DNA from: Sphingomonas cremea
GTDB lineage: Bacteria > Pseudomonadota > Alphaproteobacteria > Sphingomonadales > Sphingomonadaceae
Direction: 5' to 3'
Assembly (NCBI RefSeq): GCF_021502585.1
Contig: NZ_JAKFGM010000002.1
Location: forward strand, 496,501 to 560,500
DNA: 64,000 nucleotides
The first letter of the stretch is position 1. Each line of letters starts with the position of its first letter. A model generated the notes under the pieces. That model saw nothing but the letters and a program-made list of their open reading frames with translations, was not told the origin of the DNA and searched no databases. Below, one piece after another: positions 35,534-44,382 of the stretch. Made by a program: the position numbers and the translations under genes.

Positions 35534-36669
35534 CGCAGGTAACTCAGCAGGGCGATTATCCGCATGTACAGCCTGCCGATTGGGTTCAGGATCGAGCCGC
35601 CGTCGGTGAATACCATGACATTGGCCTGAGCTCCGCTACGCCCGAACGCCAGCGCCGCCGTTCCGTCGTCGGTCGGCGTCAACACGATCCGGACGGGAAA
35701 GCGCTGCGGTTCGCGCAACCAGCCATTGGCTGCCTGGACATCGGGCAATTGCCCGGTGGGAGCTTCGCCGCCCTGGGCGATGCCCCAGCCAATGCTATCG
35801 ACGCGCCCCTGGAACAGCTTGCCAGGATTGTCGTCGAGGGCGACCACTACTTTATCCCCGGGTTCCAAGTTTCCGAGTTGGTTTTCGCGCATCGCGGCCG
35901 AAATCCAACGCGGTCCATATTCGATGAAGCTGAGAAGCGGTTGGCCTTGATTGACATATTGGCCGGCCGACAAACGGAGGTTTGTGACTACGCCGTCGGC
36001 AGGCGCGATTACCGTCGAGTTGGTGAGGTTGAGTCGTGCCTGCTGGATGGCCGCAACCGCCTGCTTCACATTTGGGTTATCGTAACCAGCTGCTCCTAGA
36101 TTTTGCCGCGCGCGTTCAAGTTCCGCCTCGGCCTTTTGGACGTCGGCTTGTGTCTTTGAAATATCGGCGCGGGCCCGGATGGCCTGGGTTTCGGCCAATG
36201 CGCGCTGGTCAACCAGGTCGATCACGATCTTGCCAAGCTGCCGGCTTGCCGCGAGATCGACGCGTTGCTTTTGCAGTGCAGCCTTCGCTACCCCGATCTC
36301 AACTGCTGAAACCTCCGCTCCCTGAAGCGCAACCGCGAGATCGGCTTCGGCCTTGCGCAGCGCAATCTGGAATGGCTCGGGATCCACCCGAAACATCACC
36401 TGGCCTTTTTTGACCGGCCCGTTGTCCTTGACCCCGACTTCGATCACCTGCCCGGTCACTTCCGGCGCAATCTGTACGAGCAGAGTGTCCACCGTTGCTT
36501 GAGAAGTGTAGGGCGTGATCCGGTCGGCCGCGACGTGGTAAATGTACAGAAGCAGGAGCACGCAAAGGGAGATCAGGATGATCTTGCGGGCCGGGTTCGC
36601 GGGCGCCGCTGCTACGACCTGCTCTGAATCCGCCACTGCGACCTCGCGAGTATCTTCGGGCGCTGTCAT
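35530..36669 (-). CDS. HlyD-family membrane-fusion protein (EmrA/AaeA-like)
   Basis: 379 residues. One N-terminal membrane helix (KIILISLCVLLLLYIYHV, residues about 29-46) is followed by the lipoyl half-motif (VDTLLVQIAPEVTGQVIEV ... KKGQVMFRVDP), a long coiled-coil hairpin (ALRKAEADLAVALQGAEVSA to AELERARQNLGAAG), and the second lipoyl half with APADGVVTNLRL. It bridges the inner-membrane DUF2955 protein to the outer-membrane channel. Both neighbouring junctions are 4-bp ATGA overlaps, so the three genes are one operon. Confidence 0.9.
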   Translation of the reverse strand: MTAPEDTREVAVADSEQVVAAAPANPARKIILISLCVLLLLYIYHVAADRITPYTSQATVDTLLVQIAPEVTGQVIEVGVKDNGPVKKGQVMFRVDPEPFQIALRKAEADLAVALQGAEVSAVEIGVAKAALQKQRVDLAASRQLGKIVIDLVDQRALAETQAIRARADISKTQADVQKAEAELERARQNLGAAGYDNPNVKQAVAAIQQARLNLTNSTVIAPADGVVTNLRLSAGQYVNQGQPLLSFIEYGPRWISAAMRENQLGNLEPGDKVVVALDDNPGKLFQGRVDSIGWGIAQGGEAPTGQLPDVQAANGWLREPQRFPVRIVLTPTDDGTAALAFGRSGAQANVMVFTDGGSILNPIGRLYMRIIALLSYLR

Positions 36670-38126
36670 CTTGGTTGCGCCGCGGCCGTTTTGGCTCCGC
36701 GTTCCTCGATGACCATCGCGTCGACCTGATCCACCCAGTCACCTCCCAGCGCTCGATACAGATTGGCCAACGCCCGATAGGTGTCTCCGCGCGCTTCAGC
36801 GAGCGTAAGCTCGGCAGAAAATAGGCTGCGCTCCGTATCGAGTACGTCGAGATAGTCCGAATAGCCATTATCATAACGTATGCGCACCAATGTCACGGCC
36901 TGTTTCAAAGACTCGACGCGACGATTGACCGATTGCTCCAACTCGCGCGATTTCTGCACGGTGATGAGGGCGTCCTCGACATCGCGAAATGCATTTTGAA
37001 TGGTGAGTTCATACGCGGCGAGCGATTGTTCACGGCGGGCCACGGCCTGGTCCGTCGCTGCCTTAATGCCGCCACCAGTATAAATCGGGCCTGCGACATC
37101 TCCGGTGAATGTCCAGGTGCGCGCCGTGCCGGTGAACAGATTTCCCAGGGAATTGCTTGCCAATCCACCAATGCCGGTAAGGAAAATTCGCGGAAAGTAG
37201 AGCGCGCGGGCTGCTCCGATCAGGGCATTGCTCGCAATTAATTGCTGCTCGGCTGCTAGGATGTCCGGGCGCCGGGTCAGCAATTCGGCAGGAAGGCTCG
37301 GCGGGACTGCCGGCGTACCCAGGCTACGCAATTTACGTCCGCGCTCGATGGGGCCTGGATTGCGGCCCAGCAACACCGACAGCGCACTTTCCTGAACGCC
37401 AATTAGTCGTTCCAGGTCGGGAACTGCGGCGGCGGCAGACTCATATTCCGCCTGCACCTGCGCCATTTCGTAATCGGAAATGTAGCCGCCTTCGAGCCGC
37501 TTGCGGAATATAACTACCGACTCCTTGCGACCCGCGAGCGTATCTTTTGCGACCTGCAGGCGGTCATCGAGATCGAGCAATGTTACATAGCCGGTGATTA
37601 CCGACGCGACCAAGGTCAGGATTACCCCGCGGCGAGCTTCAGTGGTAGCGAGTAGGTTGGCGCGAGCTGCTTCGGTCTCACGTCGGATGCGGCCCCAAAG
37701 ATCGATTTCCCAGCTGGACGTTAGCAGCGCGCCGAAGCTCGAGCTGAGCGGGCTGGAACCGGGCGGGAATGGGATCCCTATCTCCTCACTGGTGCGCTTG
37801 CGGCTACCTGACACGTCGTAGCCGATCTGCGGAAACGCCTGCGATCGAGTTCCCATGAGTATGGCGTCGAATTCTTCGACCCGGGCCGTTGCTATGCTCA
37901 GATCGCGATTGTTGACGATGCATTCCCGGATCATTCCATCGAGAATTGGGTCGTCGAATGCATTCCACCAAGCCGCTGAGTCCGGATTTGATGCTGGCGG
38001 GAGGCCACTTTCTTCGAAGCGGTAAGCGGGAGGAATTTCAACGACGGGTCGCTGATAGTCTGGTCCTTGTGTGCAGGCTGCGGCCCCGCTCAAGCAAAGG
38101 ATGGTTGCGATGTAGCGCGCACCCAT
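36666..38126 (-). CDS. Outer-membrane efflux lipoprotein (NodT/OprM family)
   Basis: 486 residues, RND-type outer-membrane factor. The lipoprotein signal MGARYIATILCLSGAAAC ends in a lipobox Cys, followed by the family start TQGPDYQRPVVEIP. Two OEP repeats with long helices follow (ARVEEFDAILMGTRSQAFPQ, then AELLTRRPDILAAEQQLI near residue 275). The ATG at 38126 places the signal peptide correctly. GTG codons at 38150 and 38147 lie beside an AAGGAG and remain possible. It is the first gene of the tripartite pump operon. Confidence 0.88.
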   Translation of the reverse strand: MGARYIATILCLSGAAACTQGPDYQRPVVEIPPAYRFEESGLPPASNPDSAAWWNAFDDPILDGMIRECIVNNRDLSIATARVEEFDAILMGTRSQAFPQIGYDVSGSRKRTSEEIGIPFPPGSSPLSSSFGALLTSSWEIDLWGRIRRETEAARANLLATTEARRGVILTLVASVITGYVTLLDLDDRLQVAKDTLAGRKESVVIFRKRLEGGYISDYEMAQVQAEYESAAAAVPDLERLIGVQESALSVLLGRNPGPIERGRKLRSLGTPAVPPSLPAELLTRRPDILAAEQQLIASNALIGAARALYFPRIFLTGIGGLASNSLGNLFTGTARTWTFTGDVAGPIYTGGGIKAATDQAVARREQSLAAYELTIQNAFRDVEDALITVQKSRELEQSVNRRVESLKQAVTLVRIRYDNGYSDYLDVLDTERSLFSAELTLAEARGDTYRALANLYRALGGDWVDQVDAMVIEERGAKTAAAQPR

Positions 38127-38150
38127 CTGTGGGCGACCAAGCCCCACCAC

Positions 38151-38640
38151 TCCTTATCCCCGGCACCCGGTAGGCAGCAATCGCAGGGGCAAGGCTTTGG
38201 GCTGGCCTATACAAGTAGCGCGAAAGTGCTGCCTCGGAATTACAACTCTACGCACGCGAGCCTCCTTGCATGCTGAACAGTTAGGTTGTGTTCCAGGCAA
38301 CGAATATCAGGGAAGACCCGGAGTAGAGTCGACCGAAACATGCATTCGCTGCCCATTCGCAAGCGGGACCAGAAAACGGCCGGCGAACCAGGCGGCTAAG
38401 TCTGGCCTGACTTGCAACGGGATGAGCATGGTCGGCGTCGTCAGTTCGACCGTTCGCAGGTCCAGCAGGGAAGTAAGCGCATTTTTTGTTGGCGGCATGC
38501 AAGGTAGCCGCGTGCTTGGGGCTATTCTGCCAAATCGCCGTCAGATTATTTCCCCTGCCGGCAATATATCAGGGTTTATGCTGATGGTTTGGGACGCCCG
38601 CGCGGCGGATCAGCATCCCATCAGTCTTGGGGAAACGAAC
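38151..38640. other. Intergenic region between efflux operon and patatin gene
   Basis: About 490 bp. The plus-strand frame of the patatin gene stays open upstream to 38197, but its composition is unlike a protein and it lacks a signal. A minus-strand frame at 38307-38498 (63 residues, starting MPPTKNALTSLL) has protein-like composition but no recognisable family or ribosome site. The divergent promoters of the two flanking units must lie here. Confidence 0.35.
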
Positions 38641-39861
38641 ATGGCAATTCCCGTATGGCGGAAGCTAATACTTGTCGCGGGCGCGGTTCAGATGGGGTTG
38701 GCGGGCTGCTCGACACCCGGACGGCTACCCGCCGTTCCAACCGCATCGATCCCACAGGCCAGCACGGGCCTCGGCCAGATTCGCTATTTGGTTGCTCGCG
38801 AAACCGATACCTTCGCGGCTGACGCTTATGTGGCGATGCAACGGGAGCAAGGTTGGCTCGCTAGCCAGGGGCAGACCGGGCCGCTGCCGCCGGCCTACTA
38901 TCTCGCAATATCGGGGGGCGGCGACAACGGGGCATTTGGCGCCGGACTTCTGAACGGCTGGACCGCCGCCGGGACGCGCCCGGAGTTCAAGCTTGTCACC
39001 GGGGTAAGCACCGGATCACTGATCGCGCCGTTCGCATTTCTCGGGCCGAAGTATGATTACGTGCTCGAACGAGTTTACACGCAGACGTCGCAGAAGGACA
39101 TTTTCAAAAAGCGCGGCATGATCAAGGGCTTCTTCGCCGATGGCATGGCCGATACTTCTCCGCTCGCCAGCATCATCGCATCCTACGTCAACCAACCGTT
39201 CCTCGACGAGATCGCTGCCGAATATGCGAAGGGGCGCGTGCTTCTAGTTGGGACCGCAAACCTCGACTCGCTGGAGCCGGTCATCTGGAACATGACCGCG
39301 ATCGCGGCCAGCAAGGATCCACGCTCACTCGGACTGTTCCGGAAGATCCTGCTTGCCTCCGCGTCCATCCCCGGCGCCTTTCCGCCCGTCATGATCGATG
39401 TTGAAGTGAACGGCACCCGCTATCAAGAAATGCATGTCGACGGTGGGACCATGGCGCAGGTATTTCTGTTTCCCCCGTCAATCTCGGTCTCGCGTGTCGC
39501 CAAGGTCGAGCGCAAGCGCGTCGCCTATATCATCCGCAATGCCCGGCTCGACGCCGACTGGGCCAGCGTTGAGCGCCGGACCTTGCCGATTGCCGCGCGT
39601 GCAATCGGTTCGCTGACAACGACGCAGGGAATCGGAGATCTGTACAGGATCTTCAGCACTACCCAAAAAGAAGGAATCGACTTCAACCTCGCCTACATTC
39701 CGCGAACCTTCAACGTTCCTCATACCGAGGAATTCGACACCAATTATATGCGGCAGCTTTACGCGACCGGTAGGCAAATGGCTGAAGCCGGCTATAATTG
39801 GCAGAAATATCCGCCGGGTTATGAATCGCCTCGGGGGGCGACCGAGCCCAGCGGCAAATAA
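38641..39861 (+). CDS. Patatin-like phospholipase lipoprotein
   Basis: 406 residues. The signal peptide ends LAGC (lipobox Cys at residue 22). The patatin core has the Gly-rich oxyanion segment SGGGDNGAFGAGLLNGW near residue 91, the nucleophile elbow GVSTGSL (G-x-S-x-G) near residue 121, and the catalytic Asp in HVDGGTMAQ. It should be a lipid acyl hydrolase facing the periplasm or outside. The ATG follows GGGGAAA at good spacing. DUF3047 and DUF3313 genes follow on the same strand; no terminator is seen between them. Confidence 0.85.
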   Translation: MAIPVWRKLILVAGAVQMGLAGCSTPGRLPAVPTASIPQASTGLGQIRYLVARETDTFAADAYVAMQREQGWLASQGQTGPLPPAYYLAISGGGDNGAFGAGLLNGWTAAGTRPEFKLVTGVSTGSLIAPFAFLGPKYDYVLERVYTQTSQKDIFKKRGMIKGFFADGMADTSPLASIIASYVNQPFLDEIAAEYAKGRVLLVGTANLDSLEPVIWNMTAIAASKDPRSLGLFRKILLASASIPGAFPPVMIDVEVNGTRYQEMHVDGGTMAQVFLFPPSISVSRVAKVERKRVAYIIRNARLDADWASVERRTLPIAARAIGSLTTTQGIGDLYRIFSTTQKEGIDFNLAYIPRTFNVPHTEEFDTNYMRQLYATGRQMAEAGYNWQKYPPGYESPRGATEPSGK

Positions 39862-39873
39862 GCGAGGTTCAGT

Positions 39874-40593
39874 ATGCGTGAGTCCGCGACCGCCTTCCTC
39901 ATCGCGGTCGCGGCCACGGCCAGTTCGCCAACCTGGGTCGGGCGCTTCACGACCGCGGGCGCTCCTCCCGCGCCATGGGCAATGATTCCTTTAAAGGGCG
40001 AGAAGCCGACCTCTTATCGCGTCACAACGGTAGAGGGGAGAATGGCTGTTGAGGCGCGAGTTGACGGTAGCATGTCGCTGCTAGCCCGACCCATCAACGT
40101 CGATCTTGCGGAAAAGCCTGTGCTCTGCTGGCGCTGGTATGTCGACGCTCCGGTGGCCAAGGCCGACATGACCCGCAAGAGTGGAGATGATTATGCGGCC
40201 CGGGTCTACATTGCGTTCGACATGCCCGACGAAGTCCTTTCCGGCTCAACCAAGTTCAAGCTGAAGATTGCCCGAAGCATGTTCGGACGATCCGTCCCCG
40301 ACGCCGCAGTGGTTTATGTCTGGGATAATAATCATCCGGTCGGCACCGCCCGCAGGAGCTCCTACACGGATCGTTCGCAGCTAATCGTCGCCGAAAGCGG
40401 AGAGGGTAGGGCGGGAACATGGGTTACGAAGCGGGCCGATGTCGGTGCCGACTTCGGTCGCGCCTTCGGCAACAAGCCTGGAAAGCCGATCCAACTCGCG
40501 GTCGCATCTGACGGCGATAACACCAAGAGCAAGGGCCGGGCCGCCTTTGCCGACATTCATTTCGTTGAGCGCGGCCAGCCCTGCGCATTCTAG
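39874..40593 (+). CDS. DUF3047 exported protein
   Basis: 239 residues with an N-terminal hydrophobic signal-like segment and the DUF3047 pattern: LLARPINVDLAEKPVLCWRW, DDYAARVYIAF, VVYVWDNNHPVGTARRSSYT and a final AFADIHFVE strand. The family has a jelly-roll-like all-beta fold and no known function. It lies 12 bp after the patatin gene and is probably cotranscribed with it. Confidence 0.8.
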   Translation: MRESATAFLIAVAATASSPTWVGRFTTAGAPPAPWAMIPLKGEKPTSYRVTTVEGRMAVEARVDGSMSLLARPINVDLAEKPVLCWRWYVDAPVAKADMTRKSGDDYAARVYIAFDMPDEVLSGSTKFKLKIARSMFGRSVPDAAVVYVWDNNHPVGTARRSSYTDRSQLIVAESGEGRAGTWVTKRADVGADFGRAFGNKPGKPIQLAVASDGDNTKSKGRAAFADIHFVERGQPCAF

Positions 40594-40597
40594 ACCT

Positions 40598-40613
40598 AGG
40601 GATTTGTCCCGAT
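40598..40613 (+). promoter_or_regulatory. Inverted-repeat operator AGGG-N6-CCCGAT before DUF3313 gene 1
   Basis: AGGGATTTGTCCCGAT, 100 bp before the start at 40714. It matches, base for base outside the spacer, the sites at 44300 and 48604. A -10-like TGTAAG lies at 40633-40638, 22 bp past the right arm, which would place the site near -35 to -50. Confidence 0.55.
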
Positions 40614-40713
40614 GGAGCGCGGCTGGGCAGGATGTAAGGCTTCTTTCGTACCGCAATTAGGGGTCTGGGATCCGGACCTCGGTCCAGCCAGACGACGAAG
40701 GAGCTTCACCGCC

Positions 40714-41415
40714 ATGACCCAACGTTCAGCCAAAAGGGCTATTTCCTGTGCTGCCGTTTCGGCGGCCCTTTTCCTGACAGCAACTCCCGCCATTGCTCAA
40801 ACCGTGGATCATGCCCCGGTCAACCTGCCTGCATCGGCGCAAATGAATCAGGACAAGGCGGGAAGCGAGTCCTGGACTTACGTCAATCCGAACGCCAACT
40901 TCACGACATATCGCCAGGTCATTGTCGATCCGACGACGGTCTACACAGGCCCTGATGCGCAGTTTGGCGACATCAGCCAGGACGACCGGACCAAATTTGC
41001 CGCAATCATGACGGACGAGCTTCAGTCCGAAATCGGAGCGGCCTTTCCTGCCCCGTCAGGTCCTCCCACTGCAGACACGCTGCGTCTTCGTGTCGTGCTG
41101 CTCGGCGCCAAGAAGACGGTGGGCGGGGTCGCAACTGCTACGCGCGCGACGCCTATCGGTCTTGGTCTCAACGCGTTCAAAAGCGTGATTGGGAAAAGCG
41201 GCACGATGACGGGCTCGCTACTGTTCGCGGTCGAAGGCTATAATGGGAAGACGGGCGAATTATTGTTCACCGCTGTCCGCCGGCGGACCCCCGATCCGCT
41301 GGACATTCCCGCGACCTTTTCGACCAGCGATACGGTGAAGGCGGTAGCCCATGATTTCGCCGAAGCGGCCGTCAAGAAACTGCAGAATATGATGGGCACA
41401 AGCCCAGCGCCGTAG
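40714..41415 (+). CDS. DUF3313-type exported protein 1
   Basis: 233 residues. A signal peptide (ISCAAVSAALFLTATPAIAQ) is followed by a DUF3313-like domain: WTYVNPNANFTTYRQVIVDP, DRTKFAAIMTDELQSEIGAA, LRLRVVLLGAKKT, and SLLFAVEGYNGKTGELLFTA. Members are periplasmic or lipoproteins of unknown role. The ribosome site GAAGGAG sits 10 nt before the ATG. A second, diverged DUF3313-like gene lies at 46851. A hairpin terminator follows at 41439. Confidence 0.75.
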   Translation: MTQRSAKRAISCAAVSAALFLTATPAIAQTVDHAPVNLPASAQMNQDKAGSESWTYVNPNANFTTYRQVIVDPTTVYTGPDAQFGDISQDDRTKFAAIMTDELQSEIGAAFPAPSGPPTADTLRLRVVLLGAKKTVGGVATATRATPIGLGLNAFKSVIGKSGTMTGSLLFAVEGYNGKTGELLFTAVRRRTPDPLDIPATFSTSDTVKAVAHDFAEAAVKKLQNMMGTSPAP

Positions 41416-41438
41416 GGCCGGCGAGTTCCGCGATTGGG

Positions 41439-41465
41439 CCGGTGGCGAATCCCCACCGGTCTTAT
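41439..41465. terminator. Bidirectional terminator hairpin between convergent genes
   Basis: A 7-bp perfect stem CCGGTGG / CCACCGG (41439-41445 and 41453-41459) with a 7-nt loop, followed by TCTTATC. It lies between the convergent DUF3313 gene (stop 41415) and the outer-membrane protein gene (stop 41468). Confidence 0.6.
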
Positions 41466-41467
41466 CA

Positions 41468-42334
41468 TCACTTGGGGAAAAGCAGGGTTGTGACGAACCG
41501 GACACCCCAGTCCGGGCCGAATTTTGGACGTGCGACATAGTAGCGGCCGCCCAAGGTGAATGAGACAGGCTGCCTGCCGATACGCACCAACTGCGCCACC
41601 GTTACATTGATCGGCACCGACCATTGTTTTGTTTTCCAGTCGTAAGTGCTTTCGGTGTTGAGGCCATAAGTGGTGGCCCGTTTAGTCGTGTAGGCCAGGA
41701 ATGGCTGGAGAAAAGTTGAGCTGACGTCCGGGCGGGCGTCGGATCCCGCCACCGACCAGATGTGATTGGCCAACAAGCCGATGGTCGTTGGCCCGAACTG
41801 TTTCAACACGACGAACGTCGGGCCGGCACCCCACTTGTCGCTCGTGGTATATTTGCTGGTGCCGCTTGGATAGAGAAACACCGGACCAGCGCCCCAAATT
41901 ATTCCTCCCGCGGTTGGCTTCTTGGGCGAATAGAAGAAGCTCTGCACGGTATCCCCAAGCCCGAAATCGCTAACGTCGTCGCCTCGCAGGTCGGTTTGGA
42001 AGATGACCGGCACGATCGTCCGGACGATTAGGTTGGCGTTTTGGGTTATGCCGATCGGAACCACCGGCTGAATATTGAGCGTCATCTTGTCGCCGCTGTC
42101 CGTGAGGCCGACGCCGAAATCCAGGTTCGCCTGGAACGGCACGCTGATCAGCGAGGCGACGGGGTTCGACAGCTTCTTGGCCAGGGACTCGGCGTCGTCG
42201 GGCGAAGTTGCCGAGGCCTGGGGCGCTGAGGGAGCATTGGCTTGCTCTGCGGGTGGCGCATCCTGCGCGGCAAGCGCAGGAGTTGCCAACAATGACGAAA
42301 GTATCGCGGCGACCAGTTCAGTAGGTCTTTGCAT
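41468..42334 (-). CDS. Outer-membrane barrel protein (MetA-pathway/transporter-like)
   Basis: 288 residues. A signal peptide (LVAAILSSLLATPALA) is followed by an Ala/Pro/Gln-rich spacer, then from residue 55 a beta-barrel pattern: NPVASLISVPFQANLDFGVG, TLNIQPVVPIGITQNANLIV, GAGPVFLYPSGTSKY, and a final RFVTTLLFPK. The family (phenol MetA-type outer-membrane proteins) is implicated in uptake of hydrophobic or aromatic compounds, but roles vary. It is divergent from the histidine kinase gene. Confidence 0.7.
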   Translation of the reverse strand: MQRPTELVAAILSSLLATPALAAQDAPPAEQANAPSAPQASATSPDDAESLAKKLSNPVASLISVPFQANLDFGVGLTDSGDKMTLNIQPVVPIGITQNANLIVRTIVPVIFQTDLRGDDVSDFGLGDTVQSFFYSPKKPTAGGIIWGAGPVFLYPSGTSKYTTSDKWGAGPTFVVLKQFGPTTIGLLANHIWSVAGSDARPDVSSTFLQPFLAYTTKRATTYGLNTESTYDWKTKQWSVPINVTVAQLVRIGRQPVSFTLGGRYYVARPKFGPDWGVRFVTTLLFPK

Positions 42335-42597
42335 AAAGCTGGCCCCGTTCGCTTCCTGATAGAACCAGCCTGCACTCGCAGGGCGAGATCACCATTGGGA
42401 CAATTACCTATCGATGCTCCAGGGCCCCTAGGGTTAATGAGTAATGGTAGACCCTGAATCAGCATGACTCTGGGGATGAATTGGTATATTAACATACGTT
42501 ATTCACTAAGTTTTGCGGCATAGGCGCTTGATAATTAGGCCAAGTAGGTTGCGTCCCGACTTTTGATCATTTCCTTAAGGCAACGGGGGCGTTGTTG

Positions 42598-43446
42598 ATG
42601 GATCATGGTGTGGACCTCCCGGCGTCGGTAAATTCCGTTGAGATCGACGTTCGCCATTGCGTGCGCGCTGAGCCGCCAATGCACTTACTTGATGAGGGCC
42701 TGGCTGACGTTTCTGCACCACATGACTCTCGCGCGTTTCGCGAAGACCGCACTTCGGTAGCGGGATCGAGCCTTATCGAAGAGGCATGGATTTCCGATCA
42801 GGGTATGGAATGCGATCGTTACCTTGAACATCGCCTGATGGCCCAGGAATATGAAGGATTGCGGATGGGCCGCGAATTGCACGATTCAACTGGGCAGCTG
42901 CTGCTTTCGCTTAGGCTTGGAATCAGCCACCTGAAGCGTGCGCATGATGCCGGCGAGTCCGAAGAAATTCTGGAAGAGATCAGCGAAACCGTACGGCAGA
43001 TCGACCAGGAAATTCGCGCATTCTCATACCTTCATTATCCCGCCGAGCTAGGTCAAGGTGGGCTTGTTGCGGCACTCAATACGCTTGCGCGAGGATTTGG
43101 CGATCGAACCGGTCTGAAGATCGTTTTCAAATCCATCTGCAATCGGGCCATCGCCAATGGTGCAGCTTCGATTGCGCTACTGCGAGTGGCGCAGGAGGCG
43201 CTGATGAATGTGCATCGCCATGCCTGCGCTGGATTGGTCCGAATGTCGCTGCTCGAGCATGGCGGCATGCTTCAGCTCAGTGTTCAGGATGACGGTCGGG
43301 GTATGCCGACCGCGACAAGCGAACTGGTATCCAAGGGGCTTGGGTTGCCGGGAATGCGACACCGGGTTGAACGCCTTGGCGGTCAATTGTCGATCCGACG
43401 ACTGAAGCAGGGCACCAAGCTGATAGCGAGCGTTGCAATCGACTAG
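42598..43446 (+). CDS. Soluble histidine kinase, NarX/DegS-type (HisKA_3)
   Basis: 282 residues. The N-terminal 85 residues have no recognisable sensor, PAS or membrane segment. The HisKA_3 box is GRELHDSTGQLLLSLRLGIS with the phospho-acceptor His near residue 96. The HATPase domain shows LLRVAQEALMNVHRHA (N box), VQDDGRGMP (G1) and GLGLPGMRHR (G2). It is cytoplasmic and its input is unknown. ATG 42598 follows two in-frame TTGs and a GGGGG. A NarL-type regulator gene lies convergent at 43501 and is the likely partner. Confidence 0.85.
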   Translation: MDHGVDLPASVNSVEIDVRHCVRAEPPMHLLDEGLADVSAPHDSRAFREDRTSVAGSSLIEEAWISDQGMECDRYLEHRLMAQEYEGLRMGRELHDSTGQLLLSLRLGISHLKRAHDAGESEEILEEISETVRQIDQEIRAFSYLHYPAELGQGGLVAALNTLARGFGDRTGLKIVFKSICNRAIANGAASIALLRVAQEALMNVHRHACAGLVRMSLLEHGGMLQLSVQDDGRGMPTATSELVSKGLGLPGMRHRVERLGGQLSIRRLKQGTKLIASVAID

Positions 43447-43500
43447 CGTGTGAAGCCGCCGCGTTTAAATCATTCGGTGAAGATGCGGCATTCAGGGACC

Positions 43501-44148
43501 TTAGGCCTGCACAATGTTGTTGCGGATGGCATAGCGGACAAGATCGGCGGTCGTGCGCAACTTGAGCTTGTGCATTGCGCTTGCGCGGTGAGTTTCGACG
43601 GTCTTCACGCTGATGCCTAGGATCTCCGCGATTTCCTTGTTGATGCGTCCCTCGGCAATCTGCTGGACCACCTCGCGTTCGCGATGCGTAAGGCTGCTCG
43701 CGCAGGGTTGCGGCTTGGTCTCAAGGAACTTTTCCAGGAGCGTTTCCGAAATGGCGTTCGAAAAATAGGGGCGGTGGATCGAAAGCGCGTCTAGCGCCGC
43801 GATCAAATGCGGCTCCGTATCCGACTTGAGCACGAACCCACGAACGCCGGCCCGCAACACATCCATGATGATCTCTTCGCGATCATGCATGGTGTAGAGC
43901 AGGATTTCCATTCGCGGGAAGGTCCGCTTGAGCAGGTGAGCGAGGTCGAGGCCGTTTAGCTCCGGCAGCGAATAGTCAAGGATGGTTATGTCGGGATTGG
44001 TTTCCTGCGCTATCGCCAGGGCAGCCCGGCCGTCAGCCGCTTCCCCGACCACCTGGTAATAAGGCTTGCTTTCGACAAGCTGACGTACGCCACGCCGTAC
44101 CGCGCCGTGATCGTCGACAATCATTATTCGTCTGATCGGACTGGTCAT
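43501..44148 (-). CDS. NarL/FixJ-type response regulator
   Basis: 215 residues. The receiver domain has the acidic pair in IVDDHGAVRRG, the phospho-acceptor Asp in ITILDYSLPELNG (near residue 56), and the conserved Thr/Lys region YTMHDRE ... FVLKSD. The LuxR-type HTH is SLTHREREVVQQIAEGRINK, then EIAEILGISVKTVETHRASA. It is convergent with the histidine kinase gene, a less usual arrangement for a cognate pair. A GGG/CCC inverted repeat lies 65 bp before its start, so it may autoregulate and control the neighbouring genes that carry the same site. Confidence 0.88.
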   Translation of the reverse strand: MTSPIRRIMIVDDHGAVRRGVRQLVESKPYYQVVGEAADGRAALAIAQETNPDITILDYSLPELNGLDLAHLLKRTFPRMEILLYTMHDREEIIMDVLRAGVRGFVLKSDTEPHLIAALDALSIHRPYFSNAISETLLEKFLETKPQPCASSLTHREREVVQQIAEGRINKEIAEILGISVKTVETHRASAMHKLKLRTTADLVRYAIRNNIVQA

Positions 44149-44213
44149 CGCATTGGCAAACCCGTCTTATTCTTCGTCATATGCAATCTCGTAACCTGCG
44201 ACACACCCAGCGC

Positions 44214-44229
44214 TATCGGGATAAACCCT
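44214..44229 (-). promoter_or_regulatory. Inverted-repeat operator before the response regulator
   Basis: On the minus strand AGGG-TTTAT-CCCGAT (spacer 5), 65 bp before the regulator start at 44148, oriented as in the other sites relative to the gene. Confidence 0.45.
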
Positions 44230-44298
44230 TCCTCCTTAGCTGGCGACGCCAGTTCAAATGATGCTTTCAAATGGCATTAACTCCGATCGGTCGGAACG

Positions 44299-44315
44299 TA
44301 GGGTGTTTTCCCGAT
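44299..44315 (+). promoter_or_regulatory. Inverted-repeat operator before the DUF202 gene
   Basis: AGGG-TGTTTT-CCCGAT at 44300-44315, about 60-70 bp before the start. A -10-like GATAGT (44338-44343) lies 25 bp past the CCC arm. Confidence 0.55.
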
Positions 44316-44382
44316 TGGCGGTCGAAATGCGAGGAACGATAGTGTTCTCGTTCGCCCAGCCAATCCGCGAAAGGTGGTCCCC

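Noticed and set aside
38197-38640. 148-codon N-terminal extension of the patatin gene
   Set aside because: The extension is not protein-like, and the ATG at 38641 has a ribosome site and starts exactly at a lipoprotein signal peptide.
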